Both the position numbers and the translations under genes were made by a program. Positions 26,271 through 35,649 of a stretch of DNA of 64,000 nt are shown here, in pieces. The notes beneath the pieces were generated by a model, which saw only the letters and a program-made list of their open reading frames with translations, was not told the origin of the DNA and ran no database searches. Location of the stretch: positions 1 through 64,000 of the forward strand of contig CAZPMH010000003.1 in assembly GCA_964587815.1 (NCBI GenBank), read 5' to 3'. Origin of the DNA: UBA1672 sp964587815. Its GTDB lineage: Bacteria > Pseudomonadota > Alphaproteobacteria > Micavibrionales > Micavibrionaceae. Numbering within the stretch: the first letter of the stretch is position 1; each line of letters starts with the position of its first letter.

Positions 26271-27290
26271 TTAAATTGCCTTAATCCAATCTTTTCGCTT
26301 CAGGTTATGCGTCGCCTCAATACGACGAATAGTGCCTGACTTTGATCGCATAACAAGCGTAGATGTTTTCGCACCGCCTGGATAACGGCGCACACCACGG
26401 AGCATAGACCCATCCGTCACACCCGTCGCGGCAAACATCACATTATCGCCCTTTGCAAGATCATCGGTTTTGTAGATCGCATTTAAATCTGTAATCCCCC
26501 AGCGTTCGGCACGACCACGTTCATCATCATTGCGGAACGTTAAGCGCCCCAACATTGCACCACCGGTACACTGCAACGCCGCCGCTGCTAAAACGCCCTC
26601 AGGTGCACCACCAGAACCGACATACAAATCAATTCCCGTATCAGGCTCAGTCGTGGCAATAACCGCACTCACATCACCGTCGCCGATAAGATTAATCCGC
26701 GCGCCCGATGCACGCACATCACGAATAAGGTCTTCATGGCGTGGACGATCAAGAATACACACCATCAACTCTTCAATTTTGCCGCCCTTTTCTTTTGCCA
26801 AACGTGCCAGCACATCTGCAATCGGTGCATCGAGGTCAAGGATATTCGGATCAACACCCGGCCCAACCGCGATTTTGTCCATGTAAACATCAGGTGCATT
26901 CAAAAAGCCACCTTCATCGGTCATGGCAACAACAGCCAGAGCGTTCGGCCCGCCTGCAGCAGTGATATCCGTGCCCTCCAAAGGATCAAGCGCGATATCA
27001 ACACGAGGGCCTTTACCATCGCCAACCTCTTCACCAATATACAACATCGGTGCTTCATCACGTTCACCTTCACCAATCACAACGCGCCCCCTGATATGCA
27101 GAGAGTTCAGCGCATGACGCATAGCATCCACTGCCACCTGATCAGCCGCGACCTTATCGCCGCGTCCAACCAATTTAGAGGCAGCCAAAGCTGCAGCCTC
27201 AGTTACGCGCGCCACTTCTAACGCAAGGTTGCGATCCATAAATTCCTGTTCCATATCATTCACCGACTGTGTTTGTGCTTGTTGTGTCAT
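26271..27290 (-). CDS. glpX: Fructose-1,6-bisphosphatase class II
   Basis: A 339-residue GlpX-type phosphatase for gluconeogenesis. Motifs: LALEVARVTEAAALAASKLVGRGDK at the N-terminus, VVIGEGERDEAPML, DIALDPLEGTDITA (metal-binding DPLEGT) and YVGSGGAPEGVLAAAAL. Located 30 bases downstream of hom, so likely one hom-glpX(-recJ) transcription unit. Confidence 0.96.
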   Translation of the reverse strand: MTQQAQTQSVNDMEQEFMDRNLALEVARVTEAAALAASKLVGRGDKVAADQVAVDAMRHALNSLHIRGRVVIGEGERDEAPMLYIGEEVGDGKGPRVDIALDPLEGTDITAAGGPNALAVVAMTDEGGFLNAPDVYMDKIAVGPGVDPNILDLDAPIADVLARLAKEKGGKIEELMVCILDRPRHEDLIRDVRASGARINLIGDGDVSAVIATTEPDTGIDLYVGSGGAPEGVLAAAALQCTGGAMLGRLTFRNDDERGRAERWGITDLNAIYKTDDLAKGDNVMFAATGVTDGSMLRGVRRYPGGAKTSTLVMRSKSGTIRRIEATHNLKRKDWIKAI

Positions 27291-27320
27291 ATCTTTTAAT
27301 CCCTTAAATCCTTCGCCTAT

Positions 27321-28613
27321 CTATAGCTCTTCAATCCGCATCAAACAAGGTCTTTCCACACAAGCCTCTAATGCGCTCATCTTTTCAACAGCTGCAGCCA
27401 TATCACGGTGTTTTGCATCATGAAGCGTCAGAACAACAGGAACGGCTTGCCCCGGGTCACGCCCGCGCTGCACCATACCCTCAATTGAAATTTTGTGATC
27501 TTTTAAAATGGATGCAACATCCGCAATTACACCCGGCTGATCAATCACCGCCAAGCGTAGGTAATAACGTGAAACCGTATCACCAAGGTCAATCCATTCC
27601 GCTTGTTTCAATTGCTCAACTGGAACGCCAAAGGTCGGCACATCAAAACCGCGTGCGATATCAATAATATCTGCAACAATCGAAGAAGCGGTAGGCCCCT
27701 CTCCTGCCCCCTTACCTGTCAGCAATGGGGTCTCAACATAATCACCTTCGACATAAACGGCGTTATAAACATCTTCAATAATCCCCATCGGTGAGCCTAT
27801 CGGCACAAGGCAAGGCTCTAATATCTGCATGATCTTGCCATCAATCTGCCGCGCAATACCGAGCAACTTAATCCGATAACCAAATTCAGTCGCATAAGAA
27901 ATATCAGTCGAATTGATATGTGTAATCCCCTGAATAGTCAGCGCATCAAAATCAGGCTTCGTACCAAACGCCAAAGACGTTAAGAGACAGAGCTTATGTG
28001 CAGCATCAATACCTTCGATATCAAAAGTCGGGTCGGCCTCCGCATACCCCAGCTCTTTCGCATCAGCCAAAACATCGTCAAAATCGCGCCCTGTTTCACG
28101 CATAACGGTCAGGATATAATTACACGTACCATTCAAAATACCATAAACCGCGTGAATGCTGTTCGCCGCCAACCCTTCGCGCATCGCCTTGATAATCGGT
28201 ATACCGCCTGCAACCGCGGCTTCATAATTCAAAGATACATTGTTATCTTCCGCTAATTTCGCCAGATCATAACCGTGATGCGCCAACAATGCCTTGTTCG
28301 CCGTAACGACATGCTTTCCGTTTGATAAAGATGCCTCAACCAAGTCAGCAGCAACGCCTTCCGAACCACCAATCATCTCAACAACACAATCAACATTATC
28401 GTGACTCGACAAGCCTTTCGTCTCTGAAACCCATTCGTAAGCAGAAAGGTCAACCCCACGATCTTGGCTTTTATTACGCGCGCTTACCGCAACAATTTCA
28501 ATCTCTCGCCCTGCACGCGCACTGATCAAATCTTTATGCTCGGTCAAAATTTTAACAACCCCTGTGCCGACAGTGCCCAAACCGGCAAGCCCGATGCGTA
28601 ATGGTGAAGCCAT
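27321..28613 (-). CDS. hom: Homoserine dehydrogenase
   Basis: 430 residues: NAD(P)-binding domain with GLAGLGTVGTGVV at 8-20, catalytic domain with TANKALLAHHG, YEAAVAGGIPIIKAM, GILNGTCNYIL and DIEGIDAAHKL, and a C-terminal ACT domain (about 350-430, LAVIDQPGVIADVASILK) that normally gives threonine feedback inhibition. It reduces aspartate semialdehyde to homoserine for Thr/Met synthesis. First gene of the hom-glpX-recJ run. Confidence 0.96.
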   Translation of the reverse strand: MASPLRIGLAGLGTVGTGVVKILTEHKDLISARAGREIEIVAVSARNKSQDRGVDLSAYEWVSETKGLSSHDNVDCVVEMIGGSEGVAADLVEASLSNGKHVVTANKALLAHHGYDLAKLAEDNNVSLNYEAAVAGGIPIIKAMREGLAANSIHAVYGILNGTCNYILTVMRETGRDFDDVLADAKELGYAEADPTFDIEGIDAAHKLCLLTSLAFGTKPDFDALTIQGITHINSTDISYATEFGYRIKLLGIARQIDGKIMQILEPCLVPIGSPMGIIEDVYNAVYVEGDYVETPLLTGKGAGEGPTASSIVADIIDIARGFDVPTFGVPVEQLKQAEWIDLGDTVSRYYLRLAVIDQPGVIADVASILKDHKISIEGMVQRGRDPGQAVPVVLTLHDAKHRDMAAAVEKMSALEACVERPCLMRIEEL

Positions 28614-28778
28614 TGAAATATATCCTTATGTTTTAAGCCCTGCCTAAATCGGGCTAAATTCCTACACTCAACGTCTTAACGGTGTTTATACTTCGTTTCA
28701 ACCCCGCCCTTGCATTTGCCTGCATTTTACAGCAAAAATAAGAACACGAATTCGTTCCTTCAAAAAAGAAATGTGCTC

Positions 28779-30599
28779 ATGGCGACCCCAAACAATACAG
28801 ACGAAGACAAAATGCAAATCCCTGATCCTGTTATCTTGGGAAAGGCGCTCATTGACGCATATGACAAAGCCCTGCCAATATTGGAAGATTATGTCCAAAA
28901 GCACGGGAGCGCCGAAGCCATGGAGCGCCTGAAGAATACAAACTTCGACCCGATGAATGTAAAAGAAAGTTATTTTCACTTCCTAGACCTTCTTGCACAG
29001 AATCCCGAAAAGTTCATTCAGATTCAAACCGAATATATCCAAGATTGGATGATCCTTTGGCAAAACAGCCTCTCGCGCTTCATGGGTGAAGAGATCAAAG
29101 ATGAATACTCCGCATTAAGTTACAAAGGTGATCGTCGCTTCAAGGCACCTGAATGGCAAAACAGCGCGATGTTCAACTTTATCAAAGAGTCATACCTTTT
29201 GACCTGCGATCATATAGAGCGCGCAGTCAGTGACACTGAGGGCCTGAACGACCAAGAAAAGAAAAAACTAAAATTCCAAGCGAAACTTTTTACCGATGCC
29301 CTTTCACCAACAAACTTCGCACTCACCAACCCTGATGTTTTAAAAGAAACGATGAAAACAGGCGGACAAAATCTTGTGAAAGGCTTTGAAAACCTGATCA
29401 AAGACTTAGAACGCGGCCAAGGCGACCTCAGCATCAGCACAACAAACTACGACGCATTCGAATTGGGTAAAAACATTGCAATAACATCTGGCGACGTCAT
29501 CTATGAAAATGACCTGATGCAGCTCATTCAATATGCGCCAACAACCAAACACGTTCACAAAACGCCTATCCTGATAGTCCCGCCTTGGATCAACAAATAT
29601 TACATTCTAGATTTACGCCCGGGCAATTCTTTCGTTGAGTGGTTGGTCGAACAGGGGCACACCGTGTTCATCATTTCGTGGGTTAACCCCACGCCTGAAT
29701 TGGCACAAAAAGAATTCGCTGATTACATGGATGAAGGAATTCTCTCGGCGCTTGATGAAATCGAAAAAGTCACAAAAGAAAAATCAACAAATGTCGTAGG
29801 ATATTGCTTAGGCGGCACATTACTGGCCACAACTATTGCATACCTCTCTACAAAGAAAAAAGCTGACCGCATAAAATCAGCTACCTTCCTCACCACAATG
29901 CTGGATTTTGAGCATGCGGGCGATATGAAGCTCTTCCTTGACGACGCGCAGCTCGCAGCACTCGACCAAATGATGGAAGAACGCGGCATCTTGGACGGCA
30001 AAGAAATGCAGCGAACTTTTAGCCTTATGCGCTCTAACGATCTTATCTGGTCGTTTGTGGTCAATAACTACCTGATGGGGAAAGAGCCTTTTCCGTTTGA
30101 TCTTTTATACTGGAATGATGACTGCACAAACATGCCCGCAGCAATGCACCGCTTTTATCTCCTGAATATGTATCGTGACAATAGGTTAGTCCAGAAAGAC
30201 GGAATCACGATTAAGGGCACAAAGATTGATTTGAAAAAAATCAAAACCCCATGTCATTTCGTTTCAACAAAAGAAGACCACATTGCCCCATGGATTGCGA
30301 CATTCCCGGGCGCAAAAATGTTAAACACGGATACAACCTTCACCTTGGCCGCTTCAGGTCACATTGCAGGCGTTGTAAATCCGCCACATAAGAACAAATA
30401 TTGTTATTGGACAAACGATTTAAGCAAAGCTGAAAACACAGATGAATGGCTGGAAGGCGCAGAACAACATGAAGGCTCTTGGTGGCCGCAATGGAAAAAA
30501 TGGCTGGACAGCTACTACGGGGAGAAAGTACCCGCTCGCAAAGTTAAAAACAGCATCGAACCCGCACCGGGAAGATATGTTCGGTATCGCAACAAATAA
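28779..30599 (+). CDS. phaC: Class I poly(3-hydroxyalkanoate) synthase
   Basis: About 606 residues, polymerising hydroxyacyl-CoA into PHA granules. An alpha/beta hydrolase with the synthase lipase-like box GYCLGG (nucleophile Cys). It also has PPWINKYYILDLRPGNSFVEWLVEQG, the Asp in STKEDHIAPW and the His in LAASGHIAGVVNPP. A frame extension to TTG 28710 gives 23 atypical residues; ATG 28779 (MATPNNTDED) is the more likely start. No phaAB or phasin gene adjoins; the depolymerase is at the window start. Confidence 0.94.
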   Translation: MATPNNTDEDKMQIPDPVILGKALIDAYDKALPILEDYVQKHGSAEAMERLKNTNFDPMNVKESYFHFLDLLAQNPEKFIQIQTEYIQDWMILWQNSLSRFMGEEIKDEYSALSYKGDRRFKAPEWQNSAMFNFIKESYLLTCDHIERAVSDTEGLNDQEKKKLKFQAKLFTDALSPTNFALTNPDVLKETMKTGGQNLVKGFENLIKDLERGQGDLSISTTNYDAFELGKNIAITSGDVIYENDLMQLIQYAPTTKHVHKTPILIVPPWINKYYILDLRPGNSFVEWLVEQGHTVFIISWVNPTPELAQKEFADYMDEGILSALDEIEKVTKEKSTNVVGYCLGGTLLATTIAYLSTKKKADRIKSATFLTTMLDFEHAGDMKLFLDDAQLAALDQMMEERGILDGKEMQRTFSLMRSNDLIWSFVVNNYLMGKEPFPFDLLYWNDDCTNMPAAMHRFYLLNMYRDNRLVQKDGITIKGTKIDLKKIKTPCHFVSTKEDHIAPWIATFPGAKMLNTDTTFTLAASGHIAGVVNPPHKNKYCYWTNDLSKAENTDEWLEGAEQHEGSWWPQWKKWLDSYYGEKVPARKVKNSIEPAPGRYVRYRNK

Positions 30600-30602
30600 A
30601 AC

Positions 30603-31139
30603 TTAAGCTTTTTCCATTTCTGACTTATGCGCTTGCCCTAACTCGACATAATGCGGCGCACTCCATTTGATATAAGCCAGCTCTTTTTCTGTAAGATCAC
30701 GCATATAACGCGCTGGTGAACCTGCCCAAAGCTGCCCCGTTGGAATACGCTTACCAGGCGTTAGTAATCCACCGGCCGCTAACATCGCATTGCTCTCAAC
30801 GACGGCTTCGTCCATCACACACGCGCCCATGCCAACAAAACCAAAATCCTCAACCGTGCACGCATGCAAAATCGCATTATGCCCGACCGTCACGTCACTG
30901 CCGATATACGTGCCCGATACATCAGTCGTCACATGAACAATTGTTCCATCTTGAATATTTGTACGCGCGCCGATCTTAATGTCATGCACATCCCCGCGCA
31001 GAACGCATCCGTACCAGATATTTGCATCATCCCCAATTTCAACTTTACCAATAACACTAGCGCCAGGCGCGATAAACGCGCTCTGGCTAATCTTTGGGAT
31101 ATGAGTTTTATAAGGCAATATAATCGGTGAAGAAGTCAT
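30603..31139 (-). CDS. Gamma-carbonic anhydrase-like hexapeptide-repeat protein
   Basis: 178 residues of left-handed beta-helix repeats: SQSAFIAPGASVIGKVEIGDDANIWYGCVLRGD, then TNIQDGTIVHV, VGHNAILHAC and VGMGACVMDEAVVE. The Zn-binding His pattern of gamma-class carbonic anhydrases is visible in DGTIVHV and VTVGHNAILHAC. The YrdA/PaaY/CaiE-like subgroup is often annotated as gamma-CA; true anhydrase activity is not certain. It converges with phaC, three bases apart. Confidence 0.9.
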   Translation of the reverse strand: MTSSPIILPYKTHIPKISQSAFIAPGASVIGKVEIGDDANIWYGCVLRGDVHDIKIGARTNIQDGTIVHVTTDVSGTYIGSDVTVGHNAILHACTVEDFGFVGMGACVMDEAVVESNAMLAAGGLLTPGKRIPTGQLWAGSPARYMRDLTEKELAYIKWSAPHYVELGQAHKSEMEKA

Positions 31140-31142
31140 AAA

Positions 31143-31589
31143 TTATTGCTTTTCTGCGTCTTCTTCGGCCGTTATGGCATCAGGTTTCAAACATACAGAA
31201 TTCTGGCTAACAAACTTACCCGTATATGTCTTCGGACTGTCTTTAAAAGTTGCGACTACCGTAATTTTTATGAACGCAGAGCCAGGTGGTATACCAACAT
31301 TTTGCGCAATCTCTAGCGGTATAATCTCTTCAGGCTTAATGAAATTCGGGCGTGTATCTACAATATTCAGAACACCTTCCAAGACATCTCCTGTCGTATG
31401 CGGCTTTACAACCAAACTATAGACGTATCCCTTAGACGGCACCTCAACGATACCCTGAATATTCGCGCGCTGCGGCTCGGTAAAATCAAGCTGCAATTCA
31501 CCATATCTACACAGCGAAGCCTGCGCATAAGAATGAACAGGAACAAACCCCGCAAACAAAAATACAAAAAACGATATAAATCTAATCAT
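31143..31589 (-). CDS. Exported protein of unknown function
   Basis: About 148 residues: a signal peptide (MIRFISFFVFLFAGFVPVHSYAQ), then a beta-rich domain with two cysteines (SLCRYGELQLDF; NSVCLKPD) and an acidic end. The ORF can begin four codons earlier at 31601. It lies between the gamma-CA gene (three bases) and the terminator of rplM-rpsI, on the same strand. Family not recognised. Confidence 0.7.
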   Translation of the reverse strand: MIRFISFFVFLFAGFVPVHSYAQASLCRYGELQLDFTEPQRANIQGIVEVPSKGYVYSLVVKPHTTGDVLEGVLNIVDTRPNFIKPEEIIPLEIAQNVGIPPGSAFIKITVVATFKDSPKTYTGKFVSQNSVCLKPDAITAEEDAEKQ

Positions 31590-31606
31590 GCAGACAAGCA
31601 TAAATG

Positions 31607-31644
31607 AAAAAATGCGCCGATAAAACTGAATTCATCGACGCATT
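31607..31644 (-). terminator. Intrinsic terminator of rplM-rpsI
   Basis: On the minus strand AATGCG-T-CGAT (31644 down to 31634) pairs with ATCG-G-CGCATT (31621 down to 31611), giving an 11-pair stem with one T-G wobble and a 12-base loop, followed directly by a T run. It sits 26 bases after the rpsI stop. Confidence 0.75.
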
Positions 31645-31669
31645 GTAATAAATACTTGAATAAGCCGTA

Positions 31670-32200
31670 TTAACGCTTCGCCCACTGCTTTGTACGACGC
31701 GCCTTGTGCTTACCAACCTTCTTACGCTCAACGATACGATCATCACGTGTCATCATGCCTGCTTTCTTCAATGCGGGGCGCAATTCGGGTTCAAAGTTCT
31801 CAAGCGCACGGGAAATACCGTGACGAACCGCACCGGCCTGACCGGATAGACCACCACCTTTTACAGTACACATAACATCAAACTTACCAACACGATCAAC
31901 AACCAAAAAAGGCTGGTTCAAAATCAAGCGGTGTGTTTGACGGGCAAAGAAATCTGCCTGATCTTTGCCATTCACAACAACTTTACCGGAACCCGGCTTA
32001 ATCCATACACGCGCAACAGCATCTTTACGACGACCTGTAGCATAAGCACGACCTTGCGCATCAACCTTCGGCTCTTTCTTTGCCGGAGCGTCAGCTTGCT
32101 CACCAGCAGCTACGTTTGTATCCGCCGCAGTCGCATCCGCAGCAACAGCTGCGCCGATGTCCTTAAGGTCTTTTACTGTTTCTTCTTTTTTATCAGCCAT
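31670..32200 (-). CDS. rpsI: 30S ribosomal protein S9
   Basis: About 176 residues. The C-terminal 130 are canonical S9 (YATGRRKDAVARVWIKPGSGKVVVNGK ... DDRIVERKKVGKHKARRTKQWAKR, with the basic tail reaching the P site). The first 45 residues are an extra Ala/Asp/Lys-rich extension, as in several alphaproteobacteria. ATG 32200 is chosen because GAGAGGGG lies just upstream. Five bases separate it from rplM. Confidence 0.97.
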   Translation of the reverse strand: MADKKEETVKDLKDIGAAVAADATAADTNVAAGEQADAPAKKEPKVDAQGRAYATGRRKDAVARVWIKPGSGKVVVNGKDQADFFARQTHRLILNQPFLVVDRVGKFDVMCTVKGGGLSGQAGAVRHGISRALENFEPELRPALKKAGMMTRDDRIVERKKVGKHKARRTKQWAKR

Positions 32201-32204
32201 ATTT

Positions 32205-32669
32205 CTATGCCCCTCTCTTATTCTTTGCATTCATTGACGCAACATCCAAAACTTCGGGCTTTTGCGCTTCATGTGGGTGCTCAGCACCTGTGTAAACACG
32301 TAGGTTTTTGTAAATCTGACGCCCCAAAGGCCCCTTTGGCAACATACGCTCAACAGCCTTCTCAACAACACGCTCAGGGTGCTTACCGTCAAGGATCTGG
32401 CCTTTTGTACGTTGCTTGATACCGCCGGGGTAACCTGTGTGCCAGAAGAAAATATCTTGGTCACGCTTGCGACCAGTAAGGTGAACCTTATCAGCGTTAA
32501 TGACGATTACATTATCACCACAGTCAACATGTGGGGTGAACTCAGGCTTGTGCTTACCGCGCAGACGAAGGGCAACAATGCTGGCTAAACGTCCGAGAAC
32601 AACGCCCTGTGCATCGATAATAATCCACTTCTTCTCCACCTCGGCAGGTTTTGCAGAATATGTCTTCAT
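32205..32669 (-). CDS. rplM: 50S ribosomal protein L13
   Basis: 154 residues with the L13 pattern: KKWIIIDAQGVVLGRLAS, GKHKPEFTPHVDCGDNVIVINADKV, TGRKRDQDIFFWHTGYPGG and VEKAVERMLPKGPLGRQIYKNLRVY. First gene of the classic rplM-rpsI pair. An early assembly protein of the 50S subunit. Confidence 0.98.
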   Translation of the reverse strand: MKTYSAKPAEVEKKWIIIDAQGVVLGRLASIVALRLRGKHKPEFTPHVDCGDNVIVINADKVHLTGRKRDQDIFFWHTGYPGGIKQRTKGQILDGKHPERVVEKAVERMLPKGPLGRQIYKNLRVYTGAEHPHEAQKPEVLDVASMNAKNKRGA

Positions 32670-32816
32670 TTCTTTATCTTTCGTTACTTATTTTCATTTA
32701 TTAAATGATTGTGGTGTTATGAAGAAAAAACGAACGCCTGTCAATAAATTTATCAACAAAAACATAAAGATAAAGGTGAGGTTCCATAATACCGCAACAG
32801 TGAGGCTACAGCCATC

Positions 32817-34268
32817 TTACTCAGAAATAGCGTGTTGTTCAGGGTCAGAACTATGACCCTGCTGCACAACCTGCCAACCACCACCTAGCGCCTTATAAAT
32901 AGAAATTAAATCAAGCGCCGCATTCGTCTCACTCTGTGCTAAGGCATCTTCCGCCTGCAATAAGGTCGCTTCGGCATCAAGAACATCCAGAAAATCATCA
33001 ACGCCTTGATTATAACGCTGACGTGCAATAGTCGCCGCTTTTTTGGCAGATCGCGTTGCACGTTGCAAAATCTCGCGCCGCGCCTCTTCACGTTTAAAAT
33101 CACTCAGCGCCGTTTGTGTCTCTTCTAAGGCCAGCAAAACTGTTTGCTCATAATTTGCTAAAGCAGCCTGCGATACGGCATCAGCTGCATCGATATCTGC
33201 ACGCACACGCCCCAGATCAAACGCGCGCCAGTTTATAACAGGCCCGATGTTACCCTGAAGGGCTGTACTGGCGATATCTGCGAAATTAGGCGTTACAAAA
33301 CCCAACGCTCCGATGAGATCAACCGTAGGAAACAATTCCGTAACTTCAATATTATACTGCGCAACACGCGCAGCAAGCACGCGCTCTGCTGATTTGATAT
33401 CGGGCCTGCGACGCAACAAACTATCGACACCGCCGACATCAACACTCAAAGGAAGGTTAGGAAGTGGCTTAACCCCAGCCAATTCACTCTCCAAATTATC
33501 AGGAACACGCCCCGTCAATACGGCAAGTCGATTGATAGCAGCAGTGACTTGAGCTTCAAATTCGGGCACTGTTGCGCGTGTGAGCTCCACCTGTGTTTTG
33601 GCGCGGGATGTGTCCAATATCGTACCACGACCACCATCCATAAGTTTTTGAGTCAACAAAAACGTATCATTCTGATTTTTTTCGTTACGCCTTGCAATTT
33701 CCAGACGATACTGTGCCCCGCGTAACGCTATATATGTGCGCGCCACCTCTGCCGTAACGGTCACGTAAACTTGACGAAGGTCTGCTTGCGTTGCTTCTTC
33801 TAAGGCACGCTGCGCATCAATCGCTTCAGAAACACGACCCAACAAGTCAATTTCCCAAAAAGCATCAAGCCCCATATCATAGCTATTGCGCGTACGGTCG
33901 GGCGCCCCTCCTGCTCCACCTGTCTCTTGCGTGTTAAGCTGACGCGCATAAGCGGCAGATGCCGTAACAGTAGGATATCTGTCAAACCCAACCTCACGTG
34001 CTATAGCTCGTGCCTCGTTTAAGTTTGCAATAGCAACGCGCACGTCCAGGTTCGATTTCAAAGATTGCTCAACAAGGTTCGCCAAAATCGGATCATCAAA
34101 TTCAGTCCACCAATTTGAAATCGGTTCAATGACTTGATAACGTTCATCATCATAAAAAGTTAGATCAACATTTTCACTTCCTCGCGGCTCGTTGGGCGCG
34201 GCATACTCCCTCAAACCGGAACATCCACCAACCAACAAAATCATAAAAGCAATTAAAACGCGCATCAT
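32817..34268 (-). CDS. Outer-membrane efflux lipoprotein of the NodT/TolC family
   Basis: About 483 residues from ATG 34268: a lipoprotein signal peptide (MRVLIAFMILLVGGCSGL, Cys acylation site), a WWTEFDDPILANLVEQSLKSNLDVRVA segment, and two outer-membrane efflux repeats. The second is at the end (EETQTALSDFKREEARREILQRA...YNQGVDDFLDVLDAEATLLQAEDALAQSE), typical of RND-type outer-membrane factors such as OprM/NodT. The ORF opens 33 codons further upstream, but those residues do not look like a signal. No RND pump or membrane-fusion gene adjoins it. Confidence 0.9.
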   Translation of the reverse strand: MMRVLIAFMILLVGGCSGLREYAAPNEPRGSENVDLTFYDDERYQVIEPISNWWTEFDDPILANLVEQSLKSNLDVRVAIANLNEARAIAREVGFDRYPTVTASAAYARQLNTQETGGAGGAPDRTRNSYDMGLDAFWEIDLLGRVSEAIDAQRALEEATQADLRQVYVTVTAEVARTYIALRGAQYRLEIARRNEKNQNDTFLLTQKLMDGGRGTILDTSRAKTQVELTRATVPEFEAQVTAAINRLAVLTGRVPDNLESELAGVKPLPNLPLSVDVGGVDSLLRRRPDIKSAERVLAARVAQYNIEVTELFPTVDLIGALGFVTPNFADIASTALQGNIGPVINWRAFDLGRVRADIDAADAVSQAALANYEQTVLLALEETQTALSDFKREEARREILQRATRSAKKAATIARQRYNQGVDDFLDVLDAEATLLQAEDALAQSETNAALDLISIYKALGGGWQVVQQGHSSDPEQHAISE

Positions 34269-34384
34269 GCGATGTACTTTCGTATAAGGAGGAAAATTAG
34301 TTACAACATGACATAGAAAACATCGTAAAAAAGCAAGCGCATTCGTTAAAGCAGCGCATACAATCAAAAAATAAATTTAAACGC

Positions 34385-34413
34385 TTGCAATTAACAGCAA
34401 ACTTAAGTATCAA
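34385..34413 (+). promoter_or_regulatory. Promoter for tRNA-Val
   Basis: TTGCAA (34385-34390) and TATCAA (34408-34413) with a 17-base spacer, 15 bases upstream of the tRNA. Confidence 0.45.
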
Positions 34414-34428
34414 ATTCATCTATCTCAA

Positions 34429-34504
34429 GGGTGATTAGCTCAGCTGGGAGAGCATCTCGTTTACACCGAGGAGGTCGGCGGTTCGATCCCGTCATCACCC
34501 ACCA
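34429..34504 (+). tRNA. tRNA-Val (anticodon TAC)
   Basis: Acceptor GGGTGAT (34429-34435) pairs with ATCACCC (34494-34500), then A and an encoded CCA. The anticodon stem CTCG/CGAG encloses loop TTTACAC, anticodon TAC. The D-arm AGCTCAGCTGGGAGAGC and T-arm GGTTCGATCC are standard. Confidence 0.97.
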
Positions 34505-34560
34505 TTACTTCCCACAAAATTGCAAGTTTTCTAATATTTTAGTAAAGACTTGTGGTTAAG

Positions 34561-34713
34561 ATGAAAAAACAACACCTTCCCGAAAAAATTTGTAAAACCT
34601 GTCAAAAGCCCTTCACATGGCGCAAAAAATGGGAAAAGGTATGGGACGAAGTAAAATATTGTTCTGAACGCTGCCGAAGATCAAAAAACAAGAAAAGCGA
34701 AACAAACGAATAA
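34561..34713 (+). CDS. Small DUF2256 zinc-ribbon-like protein
   Basis: A 50-residue protein: MKKQHLPEKICKTCQKPF, TWRKKWEKVWDEVKYCSERCRRSK. It matches the DUF2256 pattern LPEKICxxCxRPFTWRKKWxxxWdeVkYCSdrCR, with four Cys that could bind zinc. The stop is immediately followed by the ATG of the next gene (34714), so the pair is almost certainly co-translated. Function unknown; DUF2256 often lies near cryptochrome/photolyase-type genes elsewhere, but none is seen here. Confidence 0.85.
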   Translation: MKKQHLPEKICKTCQKPFTWRKKWEKVWDEVKYCSERCRRSKNKKSETNE

Positions 34714-35094
34714 ATGACTGAAAACCATGAAGAGCAAATAAACGTTCTGGGCACGCCCCTGCAATCTTGTTGCGGTGACCCTGTAACAGGCTTTTACCGA
34801 ACAGGATTTTGCGAAACAGGGCCTCAAGACGCAGGAATCCATGTGGTATGCACCATTGTAACAGATAAATTCTTGGCATTTTCCAAAAGCCGCGGTAACG
34901 ATTTAACCAGCCCCGCCCCGCAATACGGCTTTGCCGGGTTGAAAGAAGGGGATAAATGGTGTCTTTGCGCAAGACGCTGGACTGAAGCCTTGGAAAATGG
35001 ATGCGCGCCATCTATAATCTTAGAAGCAACGCACAAAGATATGTTACAATATGTGGATATAGAGATACTAAAAAAATATGCTGTAACCCCATAA
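34714..35094 (+). CDS. DUF2237 family protein
   Basis: A 126-residue protein with the strongly conserved DUF2237 features: NVLGTPLQSCCGDPVTGFYRTGFCETGPQDAG, HVVCTIVTDKFLAFSKSRGNDL, PQYGFAGLKEGDKWCLCARRWTEAL, GCAPSIILEATH. It contains six conserved Cys. Biochemical role unknown. It starts on the base after the stop of the DUF2256 gene. Confidence 0.9.
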   Translation: MTENHEEQINVLGTPLQSCCGDPVTGFYRTGFCETGPQDAGIHVVCTIVTDKFLAFSKSRGNDLTSPAPQYGFAGLKEGDKWCLCARRWTEALENGCAPSIILEATHKDMLQYVDIEILKKYAVTP

Positions 35095-35135
35095 GAACAC
35101 TGCCTAATACCGACATTAAACCAAAGAGGATTATC

Positions 35136-35639
35136 ATGAAGATTAAAGATCGCCCCGAATATAAATCAAAACCAAAACCGGCCACCCTGCCCCCGACGGC
35201 TACTGTACGTGAAGCTGTCATCCTTATGAGCGAAAAAGGCTACGGCTCTGTTATTATTACGGATGAAAATAACAAGGTCACAGGCATCGTGACCGAACGT
35301 GACTTGATGAAACGCTTGCTCTACAAAAAAATGGATCAGGAAACGACAAAACTGTCTGAAATCATGAGTACTGATCTGCGTCTCGCACGCGAAGATGATG
35401 ACATGCTCGATTGGCTGCGCATTATGTCGAACGAGCGGTTCAGGCACTTGCCTGTTGTGGATGATGACGGCTGCCCTGTAAACCTCATGTCGCAGGGTGA
35501 CTTCGTATCCTACACATGGCCTGAATTAATTGACCGTTTAAAAGAGACCGCAAAGGCGTCCTTCGCACAATCTTATCAAATTGTATTCATAGTCATGGCT
35601 TTGCTCATTTACGCCCTACTCGTCCAATTTATGGGATAA
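35136..35639 (+). CDS. Tail-anchored CBS-domain pair protein
   Basis: 167 residues from ATG 35136, which has AGAGGA six bases upstream; a longer frame to 35001 overlaps the preceding gene and is rejected. A Bateman module of two CBS motifs (about 18-130: TVREAVILMSEKGYGSVIITDENNKVTGIVTERDL and a second with FRHLPVVDDDGCPVNLMSQGD) usually senses adenine nucleotides. The last 20 residues form one transmembrane helix (IVFIVMALLIYALLVQF), so the sensor is membrane-tethered facing the cytoplasm. Partner unknown. Confidence 0.82.
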   Translation: MKIKDRPEYKSKPKPATLPPTATVREAVILMSEKGYGSVIITDENNKVTGIVTERDLMKRLLYKKMDQETTKLSEIMSTDLRLAREDDDMLDWLRIMSNERFRHLPVVDDDGCPVNLMSQGDFVSYTWPELIDRLKETAKASFAQSYQIVFIVMALLIYALLVQFMG

Positions 35640-35649
35640 GCTGAAAAGC

